A DNA stretch of 64,000 nt from Fen-1273 sp963748405 (GCA_963748405.1 CAVVIT010000008.1:62001-126000), one strand, 5' to 3'. Positions 9,268 through 18,691 are shown, counted from the first letter of the stretch. Numbers and translations: made by a program. Notes: a model not told the origin generated them from the sequence alone.

Positions 9268-9927
9268 GTGGGAAAGCCTCATCGAGTCAAATACGTCGTC
9301 CTGGTGGCCGACCTGGTTTCATCCAGGAAAATAGTCGAGAGATCCGCAGTACAGGAGAAGCTCACCACCTGTCTGAGGCGGCTCAATTCGGGGAAGAAAG
9401 AGGGCCTTCTCTCTCCGTACACCATCACACTCGGGGATGAGTTTCAATCCGTGTTTGCCACGCCGGGGAGGATTTTTCGCGACGCGCTGACAGTCCTGAT
9501 CGCCCTCTACCCGGTCGAGGTTCGATTCGTCTTTGCCGTCGGGGAAATCAGCACGTCAATCAATTCGAAACAGACACTCGGGATGGATGGACCGGCATTC
9601 CACGAGGCAAGGGGAGCCATCGAACGCCTGAAGAAAGCGAAGGGGCTTTTCGCCGTTGCCGGCCCCGAGCCTGCCGGGCTCGACCTGGTGAATCACAGTC
9701 TCGCCCTCGTGTCCCATGCGATCAGAAAATGGCCCAGATCGCGGCTGGAGATACTGCGAGGTATCCTGGAACATCGGTCCGTCGGGCAACTGGCAAGCGA
9801 CCTCGGAATCACGGATAAGGCGGTGTACAAATCCATCGACGCAGGAGCGGTCAGAACGATTGCGCCCATCTTCGATGAGATTATCATGCGTATTGCCGCA
9901 TTGCAGGACGGGAGCCAACACGGATGA
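9268..9927 (+). CDS. SatD-family protein
   Basis: A 219-residue protein matching the SatD family: N-terminal YVVLVADLVSSRKIVER, then an ITLGDEFQSVF segment, and a C-terminal HTH-like region (LGITDKAVYKSIDAGA) resembling a sigma-factor-like or simple HTH. The family is named after a Streptococcus acid-tolerance operon; its biochemical function is unknown. The GTG at 9268 is the first start before the conserved N-terminus. The last codons overlap the next gene start (ATGA), so the pair is translationally coupled. Confidence 0.72.
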   Translation: MGKPHRVKYVVLVADLVSSRKIVERSAVQEKLTTCLRRLNSGKKEGLLSPYTITLGDEFQSVFATPGRIFRDALTVLIALYPVEVRFVFAVGEISTSINSKQTLGMDGPAFHEARGAIERLKKAKGLFAVAGPEPAGLDLVNHSLALVSHAIRKWPRSRLEILRGILEHRSVGQLASDLGITDKAVYKSIDAGAVRTIAPIFDEIIMRIAALQDGSQHG

Positions 9928-10541
9928 TACGTGAGATCTGGGAACCGGATATGACGGTGGTATTTGTCAGCTCCGCCGTGCTGGAGCAGTCGGAGAAGCT
10001 GGGCTTTTCGCACATGCACCCGCGGGACCGGTTCTGGGATCTTCTCGAATTGGGTGGAATCACTCCGAAAAAGGTCGTCACCGCCCAGGAACGCAAGGCC
10101 CTCTGGGAAGGGGTTACCGGGGGGAGTCTGAGCGATCCTGTCCGATTGATGTTTATTGAAAAGAAAACGTCGCAGTTGATTCGCTCGGGAGTCGGGATCA
10201 CGCAGCTGAACCGGAAAGTCGTCGTGCCAAATGAAAAAGACCGGTCCGCAATGCCGGAAGACGACGATATCAGACAGTTTATGACAAAGTTGGAGACACT
10301 TCGCCCTAGGGTTGTGGCATTTGCGACCTCCCCCGAGGTCTTTGTACAGGCGTTCGGGGGACGATGTCCGGGCCTGACGGCTACTCCCGGGCTCCAGCAG
10401 GTCCGGATTGCGGGATCCGAAACATGGCTGCTCGGTTCGACAACCGCTCAATTGCGCGGGGCATCTCTGACGGCACAGGAGGATCTTTTTTTCTCTCTGG
10501 GCGAGCGGATTTCGTTCCTCAAGGGAGGAGCCCCGGATTGA
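9924..10541 (+). CDS. Mug/TDG-like uracil-DNA glycosylase superfamily protein, diverged
   Basis: A 205-residue protein resembling the mismatch-specific uracil-DNA glycosylase (Mug/TDG) fold: VVFVSSAVLEQSEKLGFSH followed by MHPRDRFWDLLELGGIT matches the typical GhhFahPrNrFWklL block, and ITQLNRK then VAFATSPEVF and ETWLLGSTTAQLRG follow in the family order. The usual catalytic first motif (GxNPG with a key Asn) reads VSSAVLEQ and the second (LPSxSG) reads LGSTTAQ, so both active-site loops are altered. Start at 9924 overlaps satD; 9951 is an alternative ATG. It may have a changed activity or be a binding protein (inference). Confidence 0.5.
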   Translation: MIREIWEPDMTVVFVSSAVLEQSEKLGFSHMHPRDRFWDLLELGGITPKKVVTAQERKALWEGVTGGSLSDPVRLMFIEKKTSQLIRSGVGITQLNRKVVVPNEKDRSAMPEDDDIRQFMTKLETLRPRVVAFATSPEVFVQAFGGRCPGLTATPGLQQVRIAGSETWLLGSTTAQLRGASLTAQEDLFFSLGERISFLKGGAPD

Positions 10542-10601
10542 CCTGGGGGTGTCCGGGTAGGACCCGGAGGTTTCTTCTTTCCGGTACCGGTGCACATAAA
10601 G

Positions 10602-10629
10602 AAACCCCGGCACGTGCAGCCGGGGTTTT
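10602..10629. terminator. Bidirectional intrinsic terminator
   Basis: Ten-bp stem with arms at 10602-10611 and 10619-10628 around the 7-nt loop ACGTGCA; GC-rich core CCCCGGC, with A-run on the left and T-run on the right. It lies between two convergent genes, the Mug-like gene and a T9SS protein gene, and can serve both. Confidence 0.8.
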
Positions 10630-10710
10630 GATTTCAATGTGATGATCGACGAAGGACCTTCTGTTTTTGGGTCAACATTCCGGAGGTTTTAACAACCACC
10701 CGTTTCCCCC

Positions 10711-12009
10711 TTACCGAAGCAGCAGAACCTTCTTCGACTCCACGAGTGAGCCAGCCTGCAGGCGATAGAAGTATACACCGCTAGCGATGTTCGAACCGTC
10801 GAACCTGACCTCGTGATATCCCGCCTCCTGCTCGCCCTGGACGAGAAGAGACACCTGCTGTCCCAGCGTATTGTAGACGGCCAGTGTGACCTCTGAATTC
10901 TGAGGCAGATTGTAGCGAATCGTGGTCGAGGGATTGCATGGATTCGGATAATTCTGGAGATCAAGGTCCCCGTTCGATGTAAACTCGGGACCAGAGCACT
11001 CTCCGGGTTTGCACCTGTCTTTGCGGATGGAAACCACGCCGTACGCCGAAATGAAGAGCCCGTTGCGGAGATCCAGCGTTCGTGCGAAGAACATTTCTCC
11101 CCGGGAGCTGAGACAGATGTTCCCGCCGGCATACAGTCCGGAGGGACCTACCAGAACCTCGTCGATCTTTAAGCCCGTCCTCGTGTTTACCGAGTATATG
11201 CGCGCGCCGGTAACAGGAGGAAGGCTTATATGGAAGAGATAGAACAGATTGTCGTCCATGCCCATTTCCATCCCCGGTACATCTCCCTCGGAAAGGAAAT
11301 TGACCGCAAACGATACATCCCGTGTCCCAACGGCATTCCATTTCGTCACGGGAGTTCTGTACGGCGTGGTACCGTAGCTCGAGGTCCACGAGCTGACGAA
11401 CAGTGTCCGCTGGCCGCGATCGGCAATGACGCACTGTTGATTGGCGAAGATACCGGTGGTAAACATGATCTCCGAGACAAAGTGATTCCAGGTGACCGGA
11501 TGGCAGCGAATCACGTTTCCGTACGTCCCACTGATGTACACAAGTGTGTGCATTCCGCTGCCGACGACCTTTAGACTCCGGGGATCATCGGAGAGCGTGC
11601 AAAGCTGCGTGAGCTGTCGACTGCAGGTGCCATATCGCCACAGGCTATTATCCGGCGGCCCGTTGGCGGCTTCGTTCTTCCAGACAGCTATATATAAATT
11701 GCCGTCCGATGCAAAATCCATCCCGTATGGGCCAAACGTGGAGTTGGCCCAGGTAGGATCGGTGATCGTCATGACAGGAGCGTCGGGATGGGCAACGAGA
11801 AAGACATAGATGCAGTGAGTCTGCGAATCGGAGATGTAGAAGCATCTGCCGGAAACATCTGATGCTATTGCCCGGTAGGCGTGACTTTCGAGCGCGGGTG
11901 TTTCCTTGTACCAGGACAACGACATTTGAGCCTGCAGTGACTGCTGAACCACGAGTATCGCCAGCAGGATGAGGAGGAACCGCACAGTGAGCCGAAGCGA
12001 GGTCTCCAT
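10711..12009 (-). CDS. Secreted protein with T9SS type A sorting domain
   Basis: A 432-residue exported protein. N-terminal signal peptide (hydrophobic FLLILLAILVVQQSLQA, cleavage near LQAQ) precedes a beta-propeller-like body with repeated short beta segments (for example DGNLYIAVW). The C-terminal roughly 80 residues are a T9SS sorting domain: LQNYPNPCNPSTTIRY, LGQQV, ASGVYFYRLQAG and terminal KKVLLLR. It is therefore expected to cross the outer membrane by T9SS. The substrate or ligand of the body is not recognisable. Confidence 0.75.
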   Translation of the reverse strand: METSLRLTVRFLLILLAILVVQQSLQAQMSLSWYKETPALESHAYRAIASDVSGRCFYISDSQTHCIYVFLVAHPDAPVMTITDPTWANSTFGPYGMDFASDGNLYIAVWKNEAANGPPDNSLWRYGTCSRQLTQLCTLSDDPRSLKVVGSGMHTLVYISGTYGNVIRCHPVTWNHFVSEIMFTTGIFANQQCVIADRGQRTLFVSSWTSSYGTTPYRTPVTKWNAVGTRDVSFAVNFLSEGDVPGMEMGMDDNLFYLFHISLPPVTGARIYSVNTRTGLKIDEVLVGPSGLYAGGNICLSSRGEMFFARTLDLRNGLFISAYGVVSIRKDRCKPGECSGPEFTSNGDLDLQNYPNPCNPSTTIRYNLPQNSEVTLAVYNTLGQQVSLLVQGEQEAGYHEVRFDGSNIASGVYFYRLQAGSLVESKKVLLLR

Positions 12010-12365
12010 GGTATGGCTCCTTTCCTGAATTGTCGGTCGGTTTCCTATGAAGAACGTACGTGTCCGCTAGAGGCTGCTTTACACCTCCTTTCCCGTATGT
12101 TCGAAACGTCGAAGAAATGAACCGCAACAATGCGTCGGTTGTGAAGACGTCGACCGCAACATACTGAGCCCTGCAGTGTGAAGTGTCACAGAATTGTAAA
12201 GAAGAGGAAGGTGAGTTGAATCGACGGGGGTGGAGCTCGGCGACGGGCGAAAGGTCCCGGTATTGATAGATATGGAGGGATGTGCCCCTCCGGTGATTGA
12301 AGTCACCGGAGGGGTGTGAACAGATACCTTGTGGGCGTCAATTCCAGCCGCATGCGGCGGGATTG
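12010..12365. other. Intergenic, hairpin only
   Basis: This 356-bp gap between two leftward genes contains the strong hairpin listed separately and the upstream region of the T9SS gene. I see no credible ORF. Confidence 0.5.
12285..12314 (-). terminator. Strong hairpin after aldo/keto reductase gene
   Basis: Perfect 12-bp inverted repeat (CCCCTCCGGTGA with its complement) around a 6-nt loop, 50 bp downstream of the aldo/keto reductase stop. No clear T-run follows on either strand, so it is a hairpin terminator or 3' stabiliser rather than a classic terminator. Confidence 0.5.
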
Positions 12366-13352
12366 TTACTTGTTCACCGCAGCCATCGTGCGTTCGGGGT
12401 ATCGCTGACCAGTTGCCGCGCCGGGGGGCACCGCGCTGGAGATCCGAGCGATTTCGGCGGCGCTCAGGTTGATGTTGACCGCGCCAACGTTTTCCTCGAT
12501 GTACTTGCGCCGCTTCGTTCCCGGAATCGGAACAATGTCGTTCCCCTGTGCCAGAACCCACGCAAGAGCGAGTTGAGCAGGGGTGCATTTCTTTTCACCC
12601 GCGAGCTCCTCGATTACACGAAGTAGAGGAAGGTTCTTCTTCAGGTTTTCGTCCTGAAACCGGGGATGAGTCCTTCGAACGTCGTCCGGCGCAAGGTCCT
12701 CCGTTTTCGTCAGCGTACCGGTAAAGAACCCCCTCCCCAGCGGGCTGTATGCGACGAACGTAATTCCGAGGTCGCGGCACGTGGGGAGGATCTCCGCCTC
12801 CACGTCGCGCGTCCAGAACGAGTATTCCGTCTGGAGTGCGGCGATCGGGTGCGTGGCATTTGCCCGGCGGATTGTGGCCGGCGCCGCCTCAGAGAGTCCC
12901 AGGAACCTTACTTTCCCTTCCTTCACCAGGTCCGCCATTGCGCCCACCGTCTCCTCGATCGGTACTTTCGGATCGACGCGGTGCTGGTAGTAGAGATCGA
13001 TGACGGTCATCCCCAGCCGTTTCAGGCTCGCGTCGCACGCGGAGCGCACATATTCCGGCCGGCCGTTGACGCCGAGGAAGCTCCCGTCGCTCCCCCGGAC
13101 GTTCCCGAACTTGGTCGCGAGGACGACCTTCTCCCTGTAGGGCCGGAGCGCCCTGCCGACAAGCTCTTCGTTCTTGCCCACGCCGTACATGTCTGCGGTG
13201 TCAAAGAAGGTGACGCCCAGTTCGATCGCGCGGTGAATCGTGGCGATTGATTCGTTATCGTCCCTTCCCGCATAGAAGTCCGACATCCCCATGCATCCAA
13301 GCCCGAGCGCGGAGACCCCCAGTTTTCCTTTGCCGATTTTGCGTTGTTCCAT
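12366..13352 (-). CDS. Aldo/keto reductase
   Basis: NADPH-dependent aldo/keto reductase of 328 residues. The catalytic tetrad is visible: Asp51 and Tyr56 in FDTADMYGVGKNEEL, Lys81 in LATKFGN, and His124 in DLYYQHRVDP. The C-terminal VPIPGTKRRKYIEENV is the usual cofactor-binding segment. Closest to the AKR12/YakC/AKR-like reductases by pattern. Transcribed divergently from the M28-type peptidase gene. Substrate is unknown. Confidence 0.9.
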   Translation of the reverse strand: MEQRKIGKGKLGVSALGLGCMGMSDFYAGRDDNESIATIHRAIELGVTFFDTADMYGVGKNEELVGRALRPYREKVVLATKFGNVRGSDGSFLGVNGRPEYVRSACDASLKRLGMTVIDLYYQHRVDPKVPIEETVGAMADLVKEGKVRFLGLSEAAPATIRRANATHPIAALQTEYSFWTRDVEAEILPTCRDLGITFVAYSPLGRGFFTGTLTKTEDLAPDDVRRTHPRFQDENLKKNLPLLRVIEELAGEKKCTPAQLALAWVLAQGNDIVPIPGTKRRKYIEENVGAVNINLSAAEIARISSAVPPGAATGQRYPERTMAAVNK

Positions 13353-13404
13353 CGTTAATATACCCCCATGAATGAATTAAACGGTCGGTCGAGCAAGATC
13401 CCCT

Positions 13405-13432
13405 TTGACCTGTTCCTCCAATAATGTATCTT
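13405..13432 (+). promoter_or_regulatory. Putative sigma70-like promoter
   Basis: TTGACC (13405-13410) and TATCTT (13427-13432), 16-bp spacer, 35 bp before the M28-type peptidase start in the divergent intergenic region. Confidence 0.4.
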
Positions 13433-13467
13433 CTCCTTGAATCAATATCCAGCAAGGGCAAACTCGC

Positions 13468-16383
13468 ATGCCAGACCAGGGTTGGGATCAACTGTTAAGT
13501 CACTTGCCTGAGAGGATAGGCCCCATACTCGCCTATTCCGAATTCATGCCGCCTCCGAGAGTCGCCTGGCGCCCGTACGACACGGGCGTTCCGGGCCCGC
13601 GGATTTCGGACGATCCTTTCGGTTGGCTGATCGGCGAGCGTGAACAGGCGCAGGAACTGAAGCCCGGCCTGGAACAGGTAGCGCGCGACATCCTGCACGG
13701 CCTTCAGCGTCTTCACAAGGACCTTTCAGCGAGAGGCATCAGCCAGGGCAAACTGAGAGGAAACAAGTACTTCCCCCCCGAACTTGCCGGGCTTCGCGGA
13801 CCCCTTGCGCACGAGCGGTTTGTGACACTTCTCCCTTTGGCTCTCTCCCGGACTCAGGACGACAAAGGCCGTGTAAGGTGGACTCTTTTCGGTGGAAGCG
13901 AACAGGGCCCGGACCGGGCGTTCTGGAAAAGCTTCTACACGGCACCAGGAAAAGAACGGCCCCGGGAGGAATCAGAGGACCTCATCCGGCGGCTCCTTTC
14001 CGGCGCGTACGGCGAATCGCGTGGGCGCCTTGCCGAACTTCGCGGGGCCGGATTCCGCATACTTCCCGGATCTGGAGAAACGGTCTGCAGCAGATGGCGT
14101 CAGGATCCGCTTCCGGGCTGGACGGCTCCGTATATTATGCAAGAAGGGGATTCTCTCGAAAGTGTCAGGTACGTATTAACATTCCGCCCGTTCGGCACAC
14201 TCCCCGTCCAAATCCAGAAGGCATATCTTTCCGGGCGCGTTCATCTTCTCCCATTTCCCGGGAGCCTGATATTTTGGGGCGCGCCCCAGTATCTCGACCT
14301 CCAGAGAGAGCTTCCCCTGGCGATGCAGATCCCGCTTCTCAATGTCTGTGAGCGGAGCGAAGGGATCCATGGACTCCGGATTCCCCAGTCCGGATGGATG
14401 CATGAGCCGCGGGAGGGAGGCCCGCCACCTTCCCGAAAGGCTCATAAGTGGAGGAACACGTACCGGCGCACGCACCGCTGGGAACACGTGGAGCGGCATA
14501 GAGATGAACTTGCGGTCCTTGCGGAAGAAGACCACGTGGCCCACGTTCTCTTCAGTTGCGATCCCGTGGATATCGACCTGTACAACAAGCCGATGGCCCG
14601 CAACTCACAGATCTGGACGCACAGGTACGAACTCCTTCTCGATGGTCCCCGGGCAAATCGGGAGGATCTGATACGTGCAGCCGCTGCCCTGAGGGATGGA
14701 GGGGAATTCGGATACAGGTTTTACTTCCCCCCGATGGTCGTAGGGAAGCACCAGGTCCTCTGGCATACGCCCCTCGTGTCATTCGTGGACCAGAAGACTC
14801 ATAAGCCCCGTGTGCTTGAGAATGCTCCTCTGGGTTATGTGACGGCCTACGACACCACGGCGTTCGATATCGAGAACCCCGTCGAACTCTGGCCTGTGTT
14901 GGGGCAGCGGCCTGAATTGATGGCCGGCATGAACGGATACTCGAAGAAATATGAGCACAGGGATCACCAGGATTCTCTCAATGCTCAGAAGTTGATCCAG
15001 GTTTCGGACTCGTTCGGATCCGCCCGTCTCCCGTCGGATTTCGCGCGGAGCATGCTGAATATTCCCCGCGAGGAGGATGCGGAAGATTGGATCAAGAGTG
15101 TAGGGAAAGGGAAGACACGAGAAGCCAGAGACCTGTCTGAGAAACTTGGTCAGATCGTCACACCGCGGTCCTCCGGGCCCGCCGGGCTTCCCCCGTCACT
15201 CACATACCAGTACACCGCCAACAGGCGGTTTGAGGTGAACTACTGGAACACGATCTCGAAGCTTGCCACGGGGCGGTTCCTTAACAAAGAGAATGCCGAT
15301 TGTGTCAACGATCCGGCCTCGAGGTCTCTCCGGAGGCAGGGGCACCGCGACCTGGAAGCGCTCGGGGATTGGCTGCTCGGGTATTATCGGAAGTTGATTT
15401 CTGAAAACGGGATGGAGGGAAAGGCGGTTGCCGGAGACCTTCCGTTCCGGTGGGTAACCGATTTCGAATTCAACTGGATGGGGGGCTGGAAATCAAACCA
15501 GGAAGGTGAAGAACGTGAGCGCGATCTCCTCGTGGTCATACCCGGGAAGGACAGGACCCGCGCGGTGATCATGGCCGATCACTACGATACGGCATATATG
15601 GAAGATCTCTACTATAAGGAGAGCGGTGGGAAACTGGCGCGCGTGGCAGCCAACGGTGCTGACGATAATCACTCGGCAACCGCGGCATTGATGCTGGGTG
15701 CCCCGATATTTCTGGAGCTCAGCCGGACGGGCCAACTGGAATGCGACATCTGGCTCATACACTTGACAGGTGAGGAATTCCCCGCAGATTGCATGGGCGC
15801 CCGGCACCTCGCGCAGTGGCTCGTTGAGAAGAATCTCAAATTGCGCGTGGTAGGGGGGAAGAGAGTCGATCTTTCCCATGCACGTGTTGAAGGGGTGTAC
15901 GTCCTCGATATGGTCGCACACAACAGGCATCCTCACCGCGACATCTTCCAGATCTCTCCCGGGCTCAGCCGGAAGTCGTACATGCTCGCCTACCAGGCTC
16001 ATGTCGCAAACATGATCTGGAATGCAGGAGCCAGGGGTTGGAATCGGCAGCCGTCACGGCGGGACCTGAAACGGGGCCGCCGGAGCAAGGACGGGAAGAA
16101 GATTCCGGATATCGCGCGTCACCCCGACTTGCAGGGAGAAGTCCGGATACCTCTCGATCCGCGGAGCTCGCTCTTTAATACCGACGGCCAGATATTCTCC
16201 GATGTGGGGATTCCGGTCGTCCTTTTTATGGAGAACTACGATATCAACCGAACCGGCTATCACGATTCCAAAGACAACATGACGAACATCGACCTGGACT
16301 ACGGTGCCGGGGTTGCCGCTATCGCCATCGAATCAGTAGCCCGGATCGCACACGATCCTGGTGCTTCAATCCCCGGGATATAA
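13468..16383 (+). CDS. Large protein with C-terminal M28-type peptidase domain
   Basis: A 971-residue protein with no signal peptide. From about residue 690 it carries a zinc-aminopeptidase-like domain: MADHYDTAY (metal-binding His/Asp), GADDNHSATAAL (bridging Asp), LTGEEFPADC (catalytic Glu-Glu near residue 767), LDMVAHN, and TGYHDSKDN with the last His near residue 930. That order matches M28/aminopeptidase Y. The first 650 residues match nothing I recognise and include charged, Trp-rich stretches. Its stop overlaps the next gene start (TAATG). Intracellular peptide or amide hydrolase activity is inference. Confidence 0.7.
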   Translation: MPDQGWDQLLSHLPERIGPILAYSEFMPPPRVAWRPYDTGVPGPRISDDPFGWLIGEREQAQELKPGLEQVARDILHGLQRLHKDLSARGISQGKLRGNKYFPPELAGLRGPLAHERFVTLLPLALSRTQDDKGRVRWTLFGGSEQGPDRAFWKSFYTAPGKERPREESEDLIRRLLSGAYGESRGRLAELRGAGFRILPGSGETVCSRWRQDPLPGWTAPYIMQEGDSLESVRYVLTFRPFGTLPVQIQKAYLSGRVHLLPFPGSLIFWGAPQYLDLQRELPLAMQIPLLNVCERSEGIHGLRIPQSGWMHEPREGGPPPSRKAHKWRNTYRRTHRWEHVERHRDELAVLAEEDHVAHVLFSCDPVDIDLYNKPMARNSQIWTHRYELLLDGPRANREDLIRAAAALRDGGEFGYRFYFPPMVVGKHQVLWHTPLVSFVDQKTHKPRVLENAPLGYVTAYDTTAFDIENPVELWPVLGQRPELMAGMNGYSKKYEHRDHQDSLNAQKLIQVSDSFGSARLPSDFARSMLNIPREEDAEDWIKSVGKGKTREARDLSEKLGQIVTPRSSGPAGLPPSLTYQYTANRRFEVNYWNTISKLATGRFLNKENADCVNDPASRSLRRQGHRDLEALGDWLLGYYRKLISENGMEGKAVAGDLPFRWVTDFEFNWMGGWKSNQEGEERERDLLVVIPGKDRTRAVIMADHYDTAYMEDLYYKESGGKLARVAANGADDNHSATAALMLGAPIFLELSRTGQLECDIWLIHLTGEEFPADCMGARHLAQWLVEKNLKLRVVGGKRVDLSHARVEGVYVLDMVAHNRHPHRDIFQISPGLSRKSYMLAYQAHVANMIWNAGARGWNRQPSRRDLKRGRRSKDGKKIPDIARHPDLQGEVRIPLDPRSSLFNTDGQIFSDVGIPVVLFMENYDINRTGYHDSKDNMTNIDLDYGAGVAAIAIESVARIAHDPGASIPGI

Positions 16384-16799
16384 TGACTGCTCGAGTCGGT
16401 AGAATGGTGATGAGAGTTGGAGGCGTCATGCTCATCATTCTCGGCGTGCTCCACCTGGCCGTCACTGGATTCATCGCGCACCTGATCACGGACAATGTCT
16501 CGCCCGCAGTCAGCGAGTGGCTCAAGGCCCCGATGATTCTTAATCATGTCGTGGTTGGAATCCTGCTTCTCCCACTTGGCTTCCTGACATATTATGCCGC
16601 TCCCTTTGCCGCGAGCGGGGAGAAGTGGGCGAGGGTCGTCACACGAACGACCGCCGTGACTGTTGCCCTTCTGCCTGTGACGCTCTTTGTCGTTATGGGG
16701 GGCCGGTATTTTGATGCCCTCCCCTTTCTTGCAGCAACAATAATTGTATGTATTGCAGCACTGTCGCTGATTGTGGCCGCGTTTTTCTCACGTTCCTGA
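16383..16799 (+). CDS. Four-helix membrane protein
   Basis: A 138-residue hydrophobic protein with four predicted membrane segments (for example VMLIILGVLHLAVTGFIAHL near the N-terminus and FLAATIIVCIAALSLIVAAF at the C-terminus). It starts within the stop codon of the peptidase gene, so the two are coupled. No family confidently recognised; function unknown. Confidence 0.65.
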   Translation: MTARVGRMVMRVGGVMLIILGVLHLAVTGFIAHLITDNVSPAVSEWLKAPMILNHVVVGILLLPLGFLTYYAAPFAASGEKWARVVTRTTAVTVALLPVTLFVVMGGRYFDALPFLAATIIVCIAALSLIVAAFFSRS

Positions 16800-16872
16800 G
16801 GAATCATAGCCCCGGCTACGTGTTGTAGATAAGTCCGATGCTGAACACACACATAAAGGCACGAGGAGAATA

Positions 16873-17859
16873 GTGACGCGCACAATGCTCCTGCTTGGTA
16901 TTCTGCTCACGCTCTCCGGGAATGTCCTGGGGCAGAGTTCCATTATAAAGAGAGACTCCCTGGGCCTCCCCGGCTACGATCATATCGTCATCGTCATCGA
17001 GGAGAACAAGTACTACACTCAGGTGATCGGGAGCCCATCCGCGCCGTATATCAATCAGGTGCTGCATGAGGAAGGGGCGAATCTCACGCGCATATTTGGC
17101 GAGGAACACGAGAGCGAAGGAAACTACTTCTGGCTGTTCTCCGGGAGTAACCAGGGGGTCGGGTTCACCGATGTCATCCCGAGCAGGAAGACGCATAAGG
17201 TCTACCCGTTCCGGACGAGCAACCTCGGTCAGCAGCTGCGTGACAGGGGGTTCACGTTCAGGGGCTATGCGGAAGATCTCCCGCAGACAGGCAGTACGAT
17301 CACGAAGGCCGGGCACTACGCGCGCAAGCACGTCCCCTGGATAAGCTTCGGGAGTATCCCGCAGGGGACGAACCCGGACTCGTCGACAAATCTCCCCTTT
17401 GCACGGTTTCCCTCGGATTTCACAAAACTCCCCACGGTCTCGATTGTCGTCCCCAATCTGATCAACGATATGCACGATCCCGGGAACCATCCGGAAATCG
17501 GAGTCAAGAACGGGGATGCCTGGCTGAAGCAGGACATCGGCCCGTATTACCAGTGGGCAAAGACGCACAACAGTCTCCTGATTCTGACGTGGGACGAGAG
17601 CGACGACCCGACCGGTTACATCGGGCTGACAGACCCTGCCAGCAGATACGTCGACATACAGAACAGGATACCCACGATATTGGCCGGTGCGCACATCAAG
17701 CACGGGGATTACGAAGAAGGGACCGGGGTCACCCACGTCAATATACTCCGTACGATCGAGGCGATATACGGTCTCCGTATGTCGGGCACTCAGCCGCCGA
17801 ACGCCATCAAGTTCGGCATCACCTCGGACTACGTCATCAAGGACGTGTTCGTTCCATAG
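16873..17859 (+). CDS. Secreted phosphoesterase (acid phosphatase/phospholipase C-like)
   Basis: A 328-residue exported protein of the phosphoesterase family that includes bacterial phospholipase C and acid phosphatases. Signal peptide is at the N-terminus (LLLGILLTLSGNVLG). YDHIVIVIEENK is the metal/nucleophile region (family HhhhhhhEN), EHESEGNYFWLFSG is the conserved follow-up, and ILTWDESDD carries metal ligands. GTG start at 16873 is preceded by GAGGAG. A close paralog sits at 39840-40844. Substrate unknown. Confidence 0.75.
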   Translation: MTRTMLLLGILLTLSGNVLGQSSIIKRDSLGLPGYDHIVIVIEENKYYTQVIGSPSAPYINQVLHEEGANLTRIFGEEHESEGNYFWLFSGSNQGVGFTDVIPSRKTHKVYPFRTSNLGQQLRDRGFTFRGYAEDLPQTGSTITKAGHYARKHVPWISFGSIPQGTNPDSSTNLPFARFPSDFTKLPTVSIVVPNLINDMHDPGNHPEIGVKNGDAWLKQDIGPYYQWAKTHNSLLILTWDESDDPTGYIGLTDPASRYVDIQNRIPTILAGAHIKHGDYEEGTGVTHVNILRTIEAIYGLRMSGTQPPNAIKFGITSDYVIKDVFVP

Positions 17860-17937
17860 TGGGCTTCGGACTCGGATTCGCAACTCGCAACGCTAAAGCA
17901 CGCAGGTTTGATTCTTGACCGGGCTGGCTGAACTCCT

Positions 17938-18687
17938 GTGATACCTCTCCTGGATGATTGGCGCCGCAAACGACGGCTTCGACTCTTTGCCGACCGGGCT
18001 TCTATGGGAATTAAGGACAATGTCGCGCGCGCTGAGTTGCGCTCGCGGCTGCTCCGGAAAGCCGGGCAGTTGGAAAAGGAAGGTGTGACTCCTTCCGTAG
18101 ACCCCCGGTTCAGGCTTCGCCTCGCGGAAGCGGACATCGAAGAAGGACGGCTCGAATTTGTGATCCGTCGGTTCAGCGGGCTCGCGTATCTCGACGATCT
18201 CAAGTTTGATCCGGGGATCGAACGTCAACTCATGGCTTCATACCTGCGCGTGGATGCGGCGTTTAATCACAGGAGGCGTCTGAAGCGCGCGCCGGTATGG
18301 ATACGGCTCATTGACACGAAAATCGGGTTCGGGGTTTTTGCGGAAAGGGATATCGCTCCGGGTGAGACACTGGGCGAGTATGCCGGGATTGTCAGCAGGA
18401 GTGACGAAGTCAGCGATCGGATGTACTGCTACGAATACCCGGTCCTGGAAGTCGGAGGCGAGGAAATCCTTCTCACGCTGGACGCACGGAGGGCAGGGAA
18501 CGAAATCCGGTTCATCAATCACGCGCGGCTGGACACGGTCACGCACAATTTCGAGTTCTTCGACGGCCACTGGCACACGGTGCTCACCGTGAAGAACCCG
18601 ATCGCGCGGGGAGAGCAGGTTCTGATGGACTACGGGGACCTGTACTGGGATGGGACGAACAGGTCCCCCGAACCACTCTCCCCGTGA
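17938..18687 (+). CDS. SET-domain protein
   Basis: A 249-residue protein whose C-terminal half is a SET methyltransferase-like domain: GFGVFAERDIAPGETLGEYAG, then NEIRFINHARLDTVTHN (the NHxxxxN S-adenosylmethionine-binding part) and VLMDYGDLYW (pseudoknot-closing Tyr). SET proteins transfer methyl from S-adenosylmethionine to lysine; the bacterial substrate here is unknown. N-terminal 100 residues are helical and unrecognised. GTG start is tentative. The final codons lie 4 bp from the convergent repeat-protein gene. Confidence 0.72.
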   Translation: MIPLLDDWRRKRRLRLFADRASMGIKDNVARAELRSRLLRKAGQLEKEGVTPSVDPRFRLRLAEADIEEGRLEFVIRRFSGLAYLDDLKFDPGIERQLMASYLRVDAAFNHRRRLKRAPVWIRLIDTKIGFGVFAERDIAPGETLGEYAGIVSRSDEVSDRMYCYEYPVLEVGGEEILLTLDARRAGNEIRFINHARLDTVTHNFEFFDGHWHTVLTVKNPIARGEQVLMDYGDLYWDGTNRSPEPLSP

Positions 18688-18691
18688 CGAA

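Noticed and set aside
12285..12314. Terminus of a mobile element
   Set aside because: Single inverted repeat with no transposase or target duplication.
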